NCBI RefSeq assembly: GCF_014773265.1
Contig: NZ_JACWMY010000003.1
Coordinates: forward strand, 496,001-560,000
Reading direction: 5' to 3'
DNA: 64,000 nucleotides
From: Mucilaginibacter pankratovii
Lineage (GTDB): Bacteria > Bacteroidota > Bacteroidia > Sphingobacteriales > Sphingobacteriaceae
Shown one piece after another: positions 25,516 to 37,628 of the stretch. A program made the position numbers and the translations under genes. How positions within the stretch are numbered: the stretch's first letter is position 1; every line of letters begins with the position of its first letter. The notes beneath the pieces are model-generated. The model searched no databases. It was not told the origin of the DNA and worked only from the letters and a program-made list of their open reading frames with translations.

Positions 25516-27807
25516 ATGAAGAAATTATTAGCAGCTGTAATACTTTTTGCCGGCTTAAAGGCCTCCGCTCAAACTCCCGCTCACGAAAAACTGGTACAAT
25601 ACGTAAAGCCTATCATTGGCACGCAGCGTATGGGCCACACCTACCCGGGCGCAACCGTGCCATTTGGCATGGTGCAGCTAAGCCCCGAAACGGATACCCC
25701 GAGCTACGAGCTTAATGGCAAGTACAACCCCGATGTATATAAGTATTGCGCCGGTTACCAGTACGATGATAAAACCATTGTAGGCTTTAGCCATACCCAT
25801 TTCAGCGGAACGGGGCACTCGGATCTGGGCGATTTCCTCATTATGCCTACCGTGGGTGCCTTAAAGCTTAACCCCGGCACGGCAGATAAACCGGGCAGCG
25901 GTTACCGCTCGGCTTTTTCGCATGCAAACGAGGTAAGCGAAGCCAACTATTACAAAGTGAAGCTTGATGAAAGCAATATCACCGCCGAAATGACCACCAG
26001 CGCACGTGTGGGGTTCCATCAGTATACTTTTCCGAAATCAGACCAGTCGCACGTCATCCTCGATCTGATGGCAGGCATCTATAATTATCCTGATAAAACC
26101 GTTTGGACGTACGTAAAAATATTAAATGATAGCACCCTGGTAGGTTACCGCCAAACCAATGGCTGGGCACGCACGCGTACCCTGTATTTCGCCATGACGT
26201 TCAATAAAAAGTTCACCCAGTATGGCTTTAAAAAGTACGAAAAGCGGCAGGTTTACGGAGGTTTCTGGGGTAAGTTCAACCAAACAAAAAACTTCCCCGA
26301 GATAGCCGGCAAACAGATCCGCGCTTACTTCGATTTTAAAACCGAAGCGGATGAGAAGATCAAAATAAAATTTGCCCTCTCGCCGGTGAGCATGGATGGC
26401 GCAATGGCCAATATGCAGGCAGAAGTACCGGGCTGGGATTTCGACAAGGTAAAAGCTGATGGCCAGGCCCTTTGGGAAACCGCCTTAGAGAAAATTACCG
26501 TTAATGGCAGCATAGAGAAAAAGCAGGATTTTTATACCGCCATGTACCACACCATGATAAACCCAACCGTTTATATGGATGTGGATGGCCAATACAAAGG
26601 CATCGACCAGAACATACACAAAGCCGATGGCTTTACCAATTACACCACCTTCTCGCTTTGGGATACCTACCGCGCCCTGCACCCGCTGTTTAATATTATT
26701 GAGCCGCAGCGCAATGCCGATATGGTGAAATCGATGCTGGTACATTACGACCAGAGCCCCGAGCACATGCTGCCCGTTTGGAGCAACAGCGGTAATGAAA
26801 ACTGGTGTATGAGCGGCTATCACAGCGTATCTGTTTTGGCAGATGCCGTGGTAAAAGGCAATGCGCCATTTGATGCCAACAAAGCACTGGAAGCCGCAGT
26901 AACTACCGCTCGCCACCGCAGCTATGAAGGCATTGGTGAGTATATTGACAAAGGCTACATCCCCGATGAAAAAACGGGGGTATCGGTATCCAATACTTTG
27001 GAGTATGCTTACGACGACTGGGCGATAGCGCAAATGGCCAAAAAGCTGAACAAGATGGACATTTACAACGAATTCATTAAACGCAGCGAAAACTATAAAA
27101 ATGTATACGACCCTGCTGTAGGCTTTATGCGCCCAAAACTGGCCAACGGTACCTTCCGCGCCAAGTTCGACCCGTTAAGTACTATCAACGAAGGTTTCAT
27201 TGAGGGTAACTCCTGGAACTACACCTTGTTTGCACCACAGGATCCGGAAGGCCTCATCAAACTGATGGGCGGCGACAAGCGCTTTGTGCGCTACCTCGAT
27301 TCGTTGTTCACGATGGAACTGCCTGATAAATATTTTGCTGAAACCGAAGACATTACCCGCGACGGCATCATTGGTAATTACGTGCATGGCAACGAGCCAT
27401 CGCACCATGTGGCTTACCTGTACAACTGGACCGATAAGCCATGGAAAACACAGGAACGCATCCGCATGATATTAAACCGTATGTACAAGCCAACCCCGGA
27501 TGGTTTGGGCGGTAATGACGATACCGGCCAGATGAGCGCCTGGTACATCTTCAGTACGCTGGGCTTTTACCCGGTTGCGCCGGCATCAAACGATTACGCC
27601 ATTGGCAGTCCGGCCATTAATAACGCCACCATACAGGTAGGCAGTGGTAAAACATTTACCATCACCGTAAAAAACCAAAGCGAAAAGAACGTTTACATTC
27701 AAAAAATGACACTGAACGGTAAGCCTTTAACCGGCCTCACCATTACCCACCAGGAAATTATGAACGGCGGCGAACTGGTGTTTTTTATGGGCGGCAAGCA
27801 TAAATAG
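25516..27807 (+). CDS. Glycoside hydrolase family 92, alpha-mannosidase
   Basis: 763 residues with a signal peptide (about 1-19, ending ASAQ). The N-terminal beta-sandwich begins VKPIIGTQRMGHTYPGATVPFG, a family hallmark. The catalytic (alpha/alpha)6 domain includes EGNSWNYT (E563, matching the proposed general acid of studied members) and GNDDTGQMSAW (D668/D669, matching the calcium-linked base region). GH92 enzymes are calcium-dependent exo-alpha-mannosidases acting on mannans or N-glycans in the periplasm or at the surface. It is the only clear CAZyme in the window and has its own terminator. Confidence 0.96.
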   Translation: MKKLLAAVILFAGLKASAQTPAHEKLVQYVKPIIGTQRMGHTYPGATVPFGMVQLSPETDTPSYELNGKYNPDVYKYCAGYQYDDKTIVGFSHTHFSGTGHSDLGDFLIMPTVGALKLNPGTADKPGSGYRSAFSHANEVSEANYYKVKLDESNITAEMTTSARVGFHQYTFPKSDQSHVILDLMAGIYNYPDKTVWTYVKILNDSTLVGYRQTNGWARTRTLYFAMTFNKKFTQYGFKKYEKRQVYGGFWGKFNQTKNFPEIAGKQIRAYFDFKTEADEKIKIKFALSPVSMDGAMANMQAEVPGWDFDKVKADGQALWETALEKITVNGSIEKKQDFYTAMYHTMINPTVYMDVDGQYKGIDQNIHKADGFTNYTTFSLWDTYRALHPLFNIIEPQRNADMVKSMLVHYDQSPEHMLPVWSNSGNENWCMSGYHSVSVLADAVVKGNAPFDANKALEAAVTTARHRSYEGIGEYIDKGYIPDEKTGVSVSNTLEYAYDDWAIAQMAKKLNKMDIYNEFIKRSENYKNVYDPAVGFMRPKLANGTFRAKFDPLSTINEGFIEGNSWNYTLFAPQDPEGLIKLMGGDKRFVRYLDSLFTMELPDKYFAETEDITRDGIIGNYVHGNEPSHHVAYLYNWTDKPWKTQERIRMILNRMYKPTPDGLGGNDDTGQMSAWYIFSTLGFYPVAPASNDYAIGSPAINNATIQVGSGKTFTITVKNQSEKNVYIQKMTLNGKPLTGLTITHQEIMNGGELVFFMGGKHK

Positions 27808-27824
27808 CTCACGGCATATAATAT

Positions 27825-27862
27825 AAAATGGGTAATCCACATTAGCGGATTGCCCTTTTTAT
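27825..27862. terminator. Hairpin terminator between convergent genes
   Basis: The stem GGGTAATCC (27830-27838) pairs with GGATTGCCC (27847-27855) with one G-T pair and an 8-base loop, flanked by A and T tracts. It lies between the GH92 gene and a minus-strand gene and could serve both. Confidence 0.75.
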
Positions 27863-27876
27863 ATTATTGGCTATAC

Positions 27877-28227
27877 TTATTTTGCCTTTTTCAGAACTAC
27901 ATTCATCGGTTCGCCGCCGTTCATGCCGGGCATGGTGAGGGTAATTGTATCGTCTTTTACTTTGCCGGTAATTTTCATGGTGTTATCCATGAATTTGATA
28001 CTAAAGGAAAGGTCGTCACCTTTGATAACGCCATTTTCAATATTGATTACGTTGCCTTCGGGGCCGGTGGTTGAACCGGTCAGTTTTTCACCGTCTACCT
28101 TAAAATCATAGGCGATATCATACTGGTCCATAATTTTGCCGGTCCATTTGCCGGTTATGTCTGCAGCAAAACAAGCGGTTATAATAACAATTGCAAGCGC
28201 TGTGGTGGTTAATAGTTTTTTCATCAT
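27877..28227 (-). CDS. Small secreted beta-rich protein
   Basis: About 116 residues from the ATG at 28227 (or 28224), where a signal peptide (KKLLTTTALAIVIITACFAAD) begins. The longer open frame upstream to 28323 has no support. The mature part is a series of short beta strands around ITGKWTGKI, FKVDGEKLTG and DDTITLTMPG, which suggests a small lipocalin-like or calycin-like barrel. Family unassigned. It lies between the GH92 and uxuA genes but is transcribed away from uxuA. Confidence 0.75.
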   Translation of the reverse strand: MMKKLLTTTALAIVIITACFAADITGKWTGKIMDQYDIAYDFKVDGEKLTGSTTGPEGNVINIENGVIKGDDLSFSIKFMDNTMKITGKVKDDTITLTMPGMNGGEPMNVVLKKAK

Positions 28228-28426
28228 TTTTTTAAGGTTTAATAATTTCACTAATAAACAATTATGGGCTTGAAGGTGAAAATGCAATAGACGGAGGGGA
28301 GGCAAACATAGACGGAATCCCATTTTTAAGCGATGAATATATGGCTGTTATAATTTATATATTAGTTAAAGAGAGCAGACCATTTCATGCATATACTTTG
28401 TATTTTAGACGGATAAATTTTATTAC

Positions 28427-29632
28427 ATGAGTTTACAACAAACATGGCGCTGGTACGGGCCCAACGATCCGGTTAGTCTTGCCGATGCCAGGCAGGCCGG
28501 CGCTACCGGCATAGTAACGGCGCTACATCATATCCCTACCGGCGAAGTTTGGCCGGTTGATGAGATACAAAAAAGGAAGAAAATTATAGAAGACGCGGGT
28601 TTAACCTGGGCGGTAATAGAGAGCGTGCCGGTGCACGAGGATATTAAAAAGCGCAGTGGCAACTACAAGCAGATCATAGAAAACTATCGCCAAAGCCTGC
28701 TCAATATTGGGCAATGCGGTTTGGGCATAGTTTGTTATAACTTTATGCCCATATTGGATTGGACGCGTACCGATCTGGATTACTTATTGCCCGATGGCTC
28801 AACCGCGCTGCGTTTTGATACTGCTGCCTTTGCCGCTTTCGACGCTTATATCCTGAACCGCCCCGGCGCAGAAAAAGATTACCCCGAAAAGCTTAAAATA
28901 AAAGCAAAAGCATATTACGATGGCTTAACCGAAGCGGATAAACAACAACTGGTTAGCAATATAATTGCCGGTTTACCCGGTTCACAGGAGGGGTACAACA
29001 CGGAAAGATTTTTAGACATGCTGGCATCTTACGGCAATATTGATGCGGTGACACTTAAGGCCAACCTTGCCGATTTTCTGCGCGATGTGATCCCGGCTGC
29101 CGAGCAGGCAGGCGTGCTGATGTGCATTCACCCGGATGACCCGCCGTACCCTATTTTAGGCCTGCCGAGGGTGGTGAGTAATGAGCAGGATATCGTAGAT
29201 ATTTATAACGCTATTGATAGCCCCAATAACGGCTTAACATTTTGCACGGGTTCTTTTGGGGTGATTGCGGATAACGACCTGCCCGGTATGGTAGAGCGTT
29301 TGGGCGAACGGATCCATTTTATACACCTGCGTAGTACAAAGCGCGATGCTGACGGCAATTTTTACGAGGCCGATCATTTAACCGGCGATGTAGATATGTA
29401 TGCCGTAATGAAGGCATTACTGGAAGAACAGAAAAAGCGGGCCGCCGCCGGGCGAACAGATCTTACGATGCCTTTTCGGCCGGATCATGGGCACAAAATG
29501 CTGGATGACCTCCGCAAAAAAACCAATCCGGGATACTCAGCCATTGGCCGTTTAAGAGGGCTGGCAGAATTGAGGGGCCTCGAATTGGGGATACAGAGAG
29601 CATTCAATATTGAGGCGCAAAGCACCGGTTAA
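28427..29632 (+). CDS. uxuA: Mannonate dehydratase
   Basis: 401 residues, cytoplasmic. UxuA converts D-mannonate to 2-dehydro-3-deoxy-D-gluconate in glucuronate catabolism. Diagnostic segments: [20 protein letters not shown] at the N-terminus, [32 protein letters not shown] and FRPDHGHKM, which contain the metal-binding and catalytic residues of the TIM-barrel fold. Its 3' end overlaps the convergent hybrid regulator gene by 4 bases. Its presence ties this region to hexuronate or sugar-acid use. Confidence 0.95.
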   Translation: MSLQQTWRWYGPNDPVSLADARQAGATGIVTALHHIPTGEVWPVDEIQKRKKIIEDAGLTWAVIESVPVHEDIKKRSGNYKQIIENYRQSLLNIGQCGLGIVCYNFMPILDWTRTDLDYLLPDGSTALRFDTAAFAAFDAYILNRPGAEKDYPEKLKIKAKAYYDGLTEADKQQLVSNIIAGLPGSQEGYNTERFLDMLASYGNIDAVTLKANLADFLRDVIPAAEQAGVLMCIHPDDPPYPILGLPRVVSNEQDIVDIYNAIDSPNNGLTFCTGSFGVIADNDLPGMVERLGERIHFIHLRSTKRDADGNFYEADHLTGDVDMYAVMKALLEEQKKRAAAGRTDLTMPFRPDHGHKMLDDLRKKTNPGYSAIGRLRGLAELRGLELGIQRAFNIEAQSTG

Positions 29633-32600
29633 ACAACTTTTAGATCGGACAGGTACCTTTTGGGGCTTTTGCCAAATTTTTTGGTGAAGGAGCGACTAAA
29701 GTTGGAAGGTTCTGAAAAACCAACCTTATAGCCGATCTCTGATATGGTGAAATCGCCGGTTATCAGCAATGCAGCTGCGTGCTCTAACCGGGTGTTGGTG
29801 ATAAAATCATGGGCAGTTTGGTTGGTAAGCGCGTTGAGCTTGCGGTACAACTGCCGCCTGCTCATTTTTAACGCCGTGGCCAGTTTATCGATATCAAAAT
29901 TTAAGTACGACAGATTTTCTTCAATTATCTTTACCACTTTTTTGAGGAATTCCTTATCGATATCGGTAATAGCCGAAGCTTCGATGGAAACATCGGTGTG
30001 TGTTGAAAATAGTTCCCGCAGTTTCTTACGCGATTCGAGGATGTTATGGATCCGCGCAGCTAAAAGAGTTACGTTGAATGGTTTGGAAATGTAATCATCT
30101 GCACCTACGTTATAGCCTTCAATTTTGTTCTCGTCGGTTTGTTTGGCAGTTAGCAAAATGATAGGGATATGGCTGGTTTTTTCGTCGGCCTTAAGTTTAT
30201 TGCAAAGCTCCAGCCCGTCTCCGTCCGGCATCATAATATCACTTATGATAATATCGGGGATAAGATCTACCGCCTTTTTTAATCCTTCCACACCGTTTGA
30301 TGCCTGTTCCACATGGTAGGCACCCTCCAGCTCATCGGCAACATATTCCCTCAGATCCTGGTTATCCTCTACAATAAGTACAATAGGGATGCTCGAGATC
30401 TTTTCTTCGGATAATTTGTATTCTGTTGCCGCTGGTTCGGTTATAGCATTTTGGGTGTCGGTGATTTTTATTTCTTCGCCTGGCTGCGCCTCTGTAAGGT
30501 GAAAATTCTCTTCGCCAATGGGTATTTTTACTATAAAATCGGTGCCTTGGTTTTCGGCATCGGTTACTAATATTTCGCCGTTGTGCAGCAGCACAAGCTC
30601 GCGTGTAAGCGCCAAACCGATACCACTGGATTCTTTCTCGAACCTGGAGCTGCCCTTGATCTGGTAAAAAATATCAAATATCTTATCCTTTAACTCATCA
30701 GGAATACCCACGCCCGAATCTTTTATATGGATCTCTATCGCATCTTTTAATTCGCCATTGTTGGTTGTTAAAACACCTTTTTTAACCAATATCATAATTA
30801 CACCAAAATCCGGCGTATATTTAAAAGCATTGGGGATAAGGTTATACATTATCTTCTCCAGCTTATCGGTGTCTATCCAGGCTTCCAGCTGATCTACTTT
30901 CAGGTCGAGATAGTAGTGGATGTTGCGTTCCATTGCCCGGGCGATAAAAGCGTTGAAAATGTTTTTGATGAGGCCAATAACCTCAATTTTATGAGCATCG
31001 AGTTTAAAGCTGCCGGTCTCAACCTTCCGGAAATCTAACAGTTGGTTAACCAGGTTCATCAGCATCGATGCATTATTAAAAACCAGGTTGCTGTATTTTT
31101 TTGCCTGCGGTACAGTAATGTTTTCGTTTTTGATCTTCCGCAGCGGGTCGAGTATCAAAGAAAGCGGTGTGCGCAGTTCATGCGAAAGATTAGTGAAAAA
31201 GTTGAGCTTGAGTTGATTGAGCTCCTTTGTTTTTTCGGTAAGCAATTTTTGGTAGTGTACCTCGCTTTTTAACTTCTCACGGGATTTTATTTCCTTATAA
31301 ACCAGGTAAAGTGCAGCCGCAACCATGGCAATGTACACCAGGTAAGCCCAAGTGGTTTTCCAGAAGGGGGGCAGAATGATAATTTTTACGGATGTGCCGC
31401 TTTCATTCCATAGACCATCGTTATTGGACGCCTTCACTTTAAAAGTGTAAGTTCCCGGGTCGAGATTGGTATAAGTTGTTTTCCGTTCTGTACCAACATA
31501 GTTCCAGCCTTCATCAAAACCCTCCAGCATATAGGCATACATGTTCCTGTCGGGTACGGTATAACCCAACGCCGCATACTCCAGGGTAAATACCGATTGG
31601 TCGTAGGATAGAGTGATCTCCTTATTTGTATTGATGTTTTCTGCTAATGGGGGGGTGTTAATGGTGATGGGTACCGGTTTATTAAAAAGCTGGAAATCTG
31701 TTATCACCACGGGCGGCACGTAGGGATTGTCCTTTAAACTGCCCGGCATAAAAATGTTAAAACCTTCCAGCCCGCCAAAAATTAATTCACCGGTGCTCAG
31801 CTTATGGCCCGCGCCGATGCTAAATTCGTTGCTTTGCAAACCGCTGCTGCTGGTGTAATTTTTAAATTGGCCGGTTTTGGAATCAAAGCGACTTAAGCCA
31901 TTATCGGTACTGAGCCACAAGTATCCATACTTGTCCTCTAAGATGCAGTTTACAATGTTATTGGCAAGTCCCTGGCTTTCGGTGTACCGTTTAAAGTTGT
32001 TTTGCTGCGGATTGAATAAGGATAGCCCGCCGCCCATGGTACCCACCCAAATATTGCCTTTACTATCGCCGAATGTGGAGAAAATGGCATCGCTGCCGAG
32101 GTTGTGCTCGGCTTTGTTATAGGCTACATACTTTTCGGTTTGGGGGTTGTAAACAATTACGCCGTGTGCAATAGTGCCTATCCATATATTCCCGCTTTTG
32201 TCCTCGTAAAACGACCGGATGTAATTGGCGCTGTTCTTTCGTTTGCCTACTTTTAGTTCCAGCCGTTTAATTTGGTTTGTGGCCGGGTTTAATACATTTA
32301 CCCCGCCGCCGTTGGTGCCTATCCAAATATTACCTTTTTTGTCTTCCAGCAAAGCGTATACCGATTGATTACCAAGGTTGCGATCGGTAGTGCCCGCAGT
32401 ATAATAGGTCCGGGCTTTGGTTTTTAAATTCACCTTTGCCAGCCCCTCATCATAAGTGCCCACCCATAGATAATCTTTTTGACGGCTAAGCTGCATACAC
32501 AAAACAGAAAGGCTCGCAAAATAATTCTCTTTGGCTGCGGGGTTAAAGGCCTCAAATTTGTTGCTCCCCCTTGTCCATCGGTATAAGCCCGTACCATCGG

Positions 32601-33852
32601 TGCCAATCCAGATATCGCCGTTTGGTACCTCGCTGAACGATGTTACAATGTTGGCGTTGATATTCAGCGCATCGGTGCCAAAGTTTTTGTACAGATTAAA
32701 TTTAAATTGATTTTTATCGTACTTGTTGATGCCTTTTGCATAAGTGCCTACCCAAAGGATACCCTGGTCATCAAGCAGTAAGGAGGAGATAGAGCTGCTG
32801 CTTAACGAGCGTACATCTTTGCTGCTTTGCCTAAAGTGGGTAAAGGTATTCTTAACCGGGTCGAACAACTCCAAGGCAAGCTCTGTGGCTACCCAAAGCT
32901 TTCCGTCGCCTGCTTTGCATATTGCCCTTATAACGCCATCGCGCAGGCCGGCTGGGTTTTTAAGGTCCTTTTTGTATGCCCGGAAAGTTTCGGTCTCGTT
33001 GTCGTATAAATTCAAACCATCAACCGAGCCAATCCATACCTTCCCTGTTTCGTCCTCGTATATGGTATTGATGTTGTTGGCGCTAAGGCCCCGGCCTGTT
33101 GCGGTCCCCGCGCTAAACTGCCTGAAAGTATCGGTGTTCTTGTCCCATTTATTTACCCCGAATAATGTGCCTATCCACAAATTGTCGTGGCTATCCTCAT
33201 AAATGCTGTTGATGTTGTCTATTTGCACGTTATCAAAGATATGCGGCTCGAGCTTTTTTGTTTGGGGGTTATACCTGTTGAACCCAGATACCGTGCCCAC
33301 CCACAAATTATGTTTCCTGTCCTCGTAAATAGCTTTAATTATTTTGGCACCTATTTTTTCGTTCCCTGTTTCCGTAGCAGTTACGGCAATGAACGAGTCG
33401 CTGTTCCTATCGTACATGGCCAATCCTCCGCCCACAGTGCCTACCCATAAATTGCCCGCATGATCCTCCAACATGCACCTGATGTTATTATTTGGGATGC
33501 TTTTTTTATCTGCGGGGCTATTACGGTAAACTTTGAATTTGTACCCGTCGTACTTGTTTAGCCCATCCTGCGTGCCAAACCACATAAAGCCATACCTATC
33601 TTTTAATATACAAACCACGCTGCTTTGCGAAAGCCCGTTGGCTGTAGTTAAATGGGTAAACTGTACCACATTTTTTACCTGCGCGTGTACCCTGGTGCCT
33701 GGCAGCAGTAAGCAGGCTACACAAAGCAGCAACCAGATTTTGGAAAACCGGGCACGTAATTTAATAATGCGGGCGGCCGCTATTTGATAATAGAGCATAA
33801 GAGATCCCATACGGTTGATATGGCAAAGCAACACACTTTGCAGGTTCAGCAA
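29629..33852 (-). CDS. Hybrid two-component system sensor and regulator (HTCS)
   Basis: Up to 1407 residues; starts at 33810 or 33798 are also possible and give a cleaner signal peptide (ending RVHAQ). The periplasmic part holds a two-component-regulator propeller (about residues 60-720, many NLWVGT and NIWIGT blades) and a Y_Y_Y domain (about 760-835). A transmembrane helix (about 845-862), a histidine kinase with H891 in SHELRTP, an ATPase domain, a receiver domain with D1205 ([12 protein letters not shown]) and a C-terminal AraC-type HTH (about 1305-1403) follow. One protein thus senses a ligand in the periplasm and binds DNA. It is divergent from the second susCD group, its likely target. 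Confidence 0.96.
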   Translation of the reverse strand: MLNLQSVLLCHINRMGSLMLYYQIAAARIIKLRARFSKIWLLLCVACLLLPGTRVHAQVKNVVQFTHLTTANGLSQSSVVCILKDRYGFMWFGTQDGLNKYDGYKFKVYRNSPADKKSIPNNNIRCMLEDHAGNLWVGTVGGGLAMYDRNSDSFIAVTATETGNEKIGAKIIKAIYEDRKHNLWVGTVSGFNRYNPQTKKLEPHIFDNVQIDNINSIYEDSHDNLWIGTLFGVNKWDKNTDTFRQFSAGTATGRGLSANNINTIYEDETGKVWIGSVDGLNLYDNETETFRAYKKDLKNPAGLRDGVIRAICKAGDGKLWVATELALELFDPVKNTFTHFRQSSKDVRSLSSSSISSLLLDDQGILWVGTYAKGINKYDKNQFKFNLYKNFGTDALNINANIVTSFSEVPNGDIWIGTDGTGLYRWTRGSNKFEAFNPAAKENYFASLSVLCMQLSRQKDYLWVGTYDEGLAKVNLKTKARTYYTAGTTDRNLGNQSVYALLEDKKGNIWIGTNGGGVNVLNPATNQIKRLELKVGKRKNSANYIRSFYEDKSGNIWIGTIAHGVIVYNPQTEKYVAYNKAEHNLGSDAIFSTFGDSKGNIWVGTMGGGLSLFNPQQNNFKRYTESQGLANNIVNCILEDKYGYLWLSTDNGLSRFDSKTGQFKNYTSSSGLQSNEFSIGAGHKLSTGELIFGGLEGFNIFMPGSLKDNPYVPPVVITDFQLFNKPVPITINTPPLAENINTNKEITLSYDQSVFTLEYAALGYTVPDRNMYAYMLEGFDEGWNYVGTERKTTYTNLDPGTYTFKVKASNNDGLWNESGTSVKIIILPPFWKTTWAYLVYIAMVAAALYLVYKEIKSREKLKSEVHYQKLLTEKTKELNQLKLNFFTNLSHELRTPLSLILDPLRKIKNENITVPQAKKYSNLVFNNASMLMNLVNQLLDFRKVETGSFKLDAHKIEVIGLIKNIFNAFIARAMERNIHYYLDLKVDQLEAWIDTDKLEKIMYNLIPNAFKYTPDFGVIMILVKKGVLTTNNGELKDAIEIHIKDSGVGIPDELKDKIFDIFYQIKGSSRFEKESSGIGLALTRELVLLHNGEILVTDAENQGTDFIVKIPIGEENFHLTEAQPGEEIKITDTQNAITEPAATEYKLSEEKISSIPIVLIVEDNQDLREYVADELEGAYHVEQASNGVEGLKKAVDLIPDIIISDIMMPDGDGLELCNKLKADEKTSHIPIILLTAKQTDENKIEGYNVGADDYISKPFNVTLLAARIHNILESRKKLRELFSTHTDVSIEASAITDIDKEFLKKVVKIIEENLSYLNFDIDKLATALKMSRRQLYRKLNALTNQTAHDFITNTRLEHAAALLITGDFTISEIGYKVGFSEPSNFSRSFTKKFGKSPKRYLSDLKVV

Positions 33853-34512
33853 TCAATAGCTGGCAATTTAACAGTTAATCGGCTTTTATAATTGGTTTTT
33901 CAGTTTGACGGGGTAAAATTTAAATAAACACACCTTCCAAACACAAATGGCACAGCATTTAGCTGTAACACGACACACAATGGCATGTATTGATAATATG
34001 CTCCCCCCTCTTTACCCCGGGCTTACTTAAACAAGTTTAGGGCTTACGACTGTAAAAAAAGCATCAAAACCGGCGGATGCATCAATTGATAAGTTATGGC
34101 ACGCCTTGATAAGGGCATGTGAAAGCCCATTACATAACATTGTACCACATGATTGTGCCTTCCCGGCATGGCCATTAACCAATTATAATTTTAGTACCGC
34201 GGTAAGGTTGGCAACGCTGCTGATTGTGCGCCGTGATATAATAAGCTTAAATAAAAATGAATTTATGCCTGTGCGTATGGCCAACCAATCCGCGCGCCGG
34301 TGAATTGATAAACCAAACCAATTTAAAATGAGAAAACCTATACATCAAACTTACTAAGGCTGTCCAAATCTCCGTATGCGGAGGTGCAAGCGCAACAGGA
34401 TTAAACGGACGATTTATGCGGCAGTGTGAGAAGCTGCAAGCCATATGGTGCTGCTCCGTGTCCTTATCAAAAACCATTTATAAACCTTAATTAACTCAAC
34501 AATCAGTTGTTT
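33853..34512. other. Long divergent intergenic region, HTCS gene to second susC
   Basis: These 660 bases hold no convincing gene. They must contain the promoters of the HTCS gene and of the susC unit. A small hairpin, CTCCG-TATG-CGGAG, is at 34370-34383, followed by a GC-richer stretch (about 34360-34460) that could be part of a structured leader. No exact TAnnTTTG box was seen near either start. Confidence 0.5.
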
Positions 34513-37500
34513 ATGAAAAAAATTATTTTCCTGGCCTTATTAGGCCTTGTTTTTCTGAGTACCGCATTCGCACAATCACAAAAGGTCTCCGGTGTGGTTA
34601 TGGGCGATGACGGGCAGCCTTTAATAGGCGCCACAGTGTATAATAAAGCGGCTATAAGTAATGCCACCACTACCGATAACAAAGGCGCGTTCTCTATCAA
34701 TGTGTCGGCGACTGCCACCCTCGTGGTAAGTTACATCGGTTACAAAACCCAGGATTACCAGTTAAAAGGTGAAACCTCTGGCATAAAAATCACTTTGAGC
34801 TCGGGCAATGCCTCGCTAAGCGAGGTGGTGGTAACCGCACTGGGTATCAAAAAAGAAAAGAAATCGTTAGGCTACGCGGTAACCGAAGTAAAAGGCGGGG
34901 AGCTAACCGAAGCACGCAGCGTTAACCTTGCTAATGGCCTGGAAGGCAAAGTGGCAGGTTTAAACATTTCGCCCCCTGCAACAGGCGCCAATGGCTCAAC
35001 GCGTATCACCATTAGGGGTAGTGGATCTATCTCCGGCAACAACCAGCCGCTAATTGTGGTTGATGGTGTACCCATCAACAACGACCCGAGCACACTTGGC
35101 CCAATTGTATCGTGGACAAAAGGCGATGCCCAGGGTTACGATAAAGGCGATGGGATCTCCCAGTTAAACCCCGACGAAATTGAAACCGTGAGCGTGCTTA
35201 AAGGCGCTACCGCAGCAGCCTTATATGGTTCAAGAGCATCAAACGGTGCGATATTGATCACATCCAAATCTGCAAAAGCCGGGCAGGGCGTAGGTGTGGA
35301 ACTTGGTTTGAATGCTGCAATGGAAACCCTACTGATACCCGACCTGGGTTACCAAACCCAATATGGCCATGGTACAGGCGGTGTAAAACCAGCTACAATT
35401 GCACAGGCAAAGGCCGGCCGTTTTAGCTGGGGCGGCAAGCTCGATGGCTCCGACGCGATGTTTTACGACGGCGTTTTGCGCCCATACGTTGCGCAGGATA
35501 ATAACTACGGCAATTTTTACCAAACCGGTAAAAACATTACCAGCAACGTTGCCTTAACCGGTTCCACAGAGAGCACCAAATACCGCTTCTCCTACAGTAA
35601 TGTAAATTACAACGGTATTTTGCCCACTAACACTACTGATCGCAACAACTTCGCGTTGAATCTAAACAGTAACCTGGGCAAAAAGCTTTCTATTTTAATC
35701 AATACCAAATACATAGCCGAAAAGAACCACAACAGGCCGCGGGTATTGGGTGAGGCGGGTAGTTCTACCTTCGGGATATTGGCACTGCCTTCAACTATTC
35801 CGCTTTCTTTATTGAGAGAGAAGAAGTACGATGCAAATGGGTATGATAACCCATGGAACGATAACCTCTTCACCGTGAATCCTTACTATGGTGTTGAAGA
35901 TTTTAAAGAAAACGATAAGAAGAACAGTATCATTGGCGCAATTGAGCCAAAATGGCAAATTACCGATTGGTTGTACACCAAGGCAAGGTTCGGTTTAAAC
36001 TACTTTAATTACACCGAAAGCGAGATCATCCCTTATGGTACAGCTTACCAGTTAAGAGGTGGCTTAACTATACACAACAGAACTTATAATGAACAGAACA
36101 CCGAGTTTATGATAGGGGCTAATAAGAATATTACAAAGGATATTAATGTTAACGGTATAGTAGGGTCAAACTTTTTAAAGCAGGTAACCGATGGTAACGA
36201 TTTTTCGGCATCTAACTCATTCAATATCCCTTTCTTTTACGATCTGTCTAATATCGACGCTGCAAACCGTACTTACAGCAACGCCCATATCGAAAAAAGG
36301 ATCAACTCGGTATACGGTACTGCCGAAGTATCTTACAAGAGCTTTTTGTATCTGAACGCGTCGGCCCGTAACGATTGGTTCTCTACCCTGTCGTCTGGTA
36401 AAAACAGCATTCTTTATCCATCGGTAGGGTTAAGTTTTGTGGCTTCCGAAGCTTTAAAACTGCCTGAGGTTTTCAACTACTTAAAGATAAGAGCAGCCTG
36501 GGCGCAGGCCGGCGGTGATACCGATCCGTACAACTTGTCGCTCAACTACGCGCTAAACGGAACCAACTTGGGGGCACCGCTTGGCCAGATCAATAACACC
36601 AATATCCCTAACGTAAACCTGCAGCCACTAACTTCTACTACATCGGAAATTGGTGTGGAAACCAGGATGTTTAACGACAGGTTTAACCTTGACGTAACCC
36701 TTTACAACCGTAAAACCCGTAACGACATTGTAGCGGCAACGGTTTCGCTGGCATCGGGTTACAGCACCGCCTTATATAATGTGGGTGCGATAAGTAATAA
36801 GGGTATCGAATTATTAATTGGTGGTACGCCTTTTAAAACCAAATCTTTCAGCTGGAATACTTCCTTTAACATTTCCTATAACAAAAGTGAGGTGCTTAGC
36901 CTGTACCAAAACCTTACTACGCTGCGTGTAGATCAAAGCCGTTACGGGACCTCGTTTATCGACCAGATAGTGGGTAAACCATACGGACAAATAACCGGGT
37001 TCGATTATAAGCGGGATGCAAGCGGCAACATTGTTTACAGCGCTGGCGGTGCGCCTCAAAAAGGTAACCTTATCGTATACGGTTCTGGCGTTGCGCCTTA
37101 TGCAATGGGCTTTACCAATACATTTACGTACAAACGCATCTCTTTAAGTACATTGATAGATGCCAAGTTTGGTGGCTATATCTATTCAGGGTCGAAAGCT
37201 TTTGCTTACCGCTTTGGTTTAGCACCTGAGACTTTGGAAGGCCGCGATGGTGGTATAATAGGTGTAGGTGTTAATGAGCAGGGTACGCCAAATACAGTTA
37301 GCTCTACCTCGCAAAACTACTTTGGAAGCATCCACTCTAATATTGCAACCCCCACTGTATTTAAATCGGACTTTATTAAGCTAAGGCAGATCATCCTGAA
37401 CTACCAGATCCCTTCATCATTGCTCAACAAGATTAATGTAAAGGGTGCTACAATTGGCCTTGTTGCACGTAACGTAGTTATTTTGATGAAGAAAACAGGC

Positions 37501-37608
37501 AACCTCGACCCTGAATCTAACTACAATAACAGCAACGCGCAGGGTTTAGAGTACGGCAGCGCGCCAACCACCAGGAACATCGGCCTTAACCTTAATATCA
37601 AATTTTAA
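34513..37608 (+). CDS. SusC/RagA-type TonB-linked outer membrane protein (second pair)
   Basis: 1031 residues from the ATG at 34513; a TTG 6 bases earlier is in frame but would only put two residues before the signal peptide MKKIIFLALLGLVFLSTAFA. The carboxypeptidase-regulatory-like domain (VSGVVMGDDGQPLIGATVY), plug (NNQPLIVVDGVPI, TAAALYGSRASNGAIL) and barrel are complete. The susD gene follows by 20 bases, then exported sugar-acid enzymes. It is divergent from the HTCS, which fits regulation by that protein. Confidence 0.96.
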   Translation: MKKIIFLALLGLVFLSTAFAQSQKVSGVVMGDDGQPLIGATVYNKAAISNATTTDNKGAFSINVSATATLVVSYIGYKTQDYQLKGETSGIKITLSSGNASLSEVVVTALGIKKEKKSLGYAVTEVKGGELTEARSVNLANGLEGKVAGLNISPPATGANGSTRITIRGSGSISGNNQPLIVVDGVPINNDPSTLGPIVSWTKGDAQGYDKGDGISQLNPDEIETVSVLKGATAAALYGSRASNGAILITSKSAKAGQGVGVELGLNAAMETLLIPDLGYQTQYGHGTGGVKPATIAQAKAGRFSWGGKLDGSDAMFYDGVLRPYVAQDNNYGNFYQTGKNITSNVALTGSTESTKYRFSYSNVNYNGILPTNTTDRNNFALNLNSNLGKKLSILINTKYIAEKNHNRPRVLGEAGSSTFGILALPSTIPLSLLREKKYDANGYDNPWNDNLFTVNPYYGVEDFKENDKKNSIIGAIEPKWQITDWLYTKARFGLNYFNYTESEIIPYGTAYQLRGGLTIHNRTYNEQNTEFMIGANKNITKDINVNGIVGSNFLKQVTDGNDFSASNSFNIPFFYDLSNIDAANRTYSNAHIEKRINSVYGTAEVSYKSFLYLNASARNDWFSTLSSGKNSILYPSVGLSFVASEALKLPEVFNYLKIRAAWAQAGGDTDPYNLSLNYALNGTNLGAPLGQINNTNIPNVNLQPLTSTTSEIGVETRMFNDRFNLDVTLYNRKTRNDIVAATVSLASGYSTALYNVGAISNKGIELLIGGTPFKTKSFSWNTSFNISYNKSEVLSLYQNLTTLRVDQSRYGTSFIDQIVGKPYGQITGFDYKRDASGNIVYSAGGAPQKGNLIVYGSGVAPYAMGFTNTFTYKRISLSTLIDAKFGGYIYSGSKAFAYRFGLAPETLEGRDGGIIGVGVNEQGTPNTVSSTSQNYFGSIHSNIATPTVFKSDFIKLRQIILNYQIPSSLLNKINVKGATIGLVARNVVILMKKTGNLDPESNYNNSNAQGLEYGSAPTTRNIGLNLNIKF

Positions 37609-37628
37609 AACATTTAAAAAGTATTAAA

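Noticed and set aside
28228..28323. Upstream start for the small secreted protein
   Set aside because: The additional residues are not signal-like, and the ATG pair at 28224-28227 gives a proper signal peptide.
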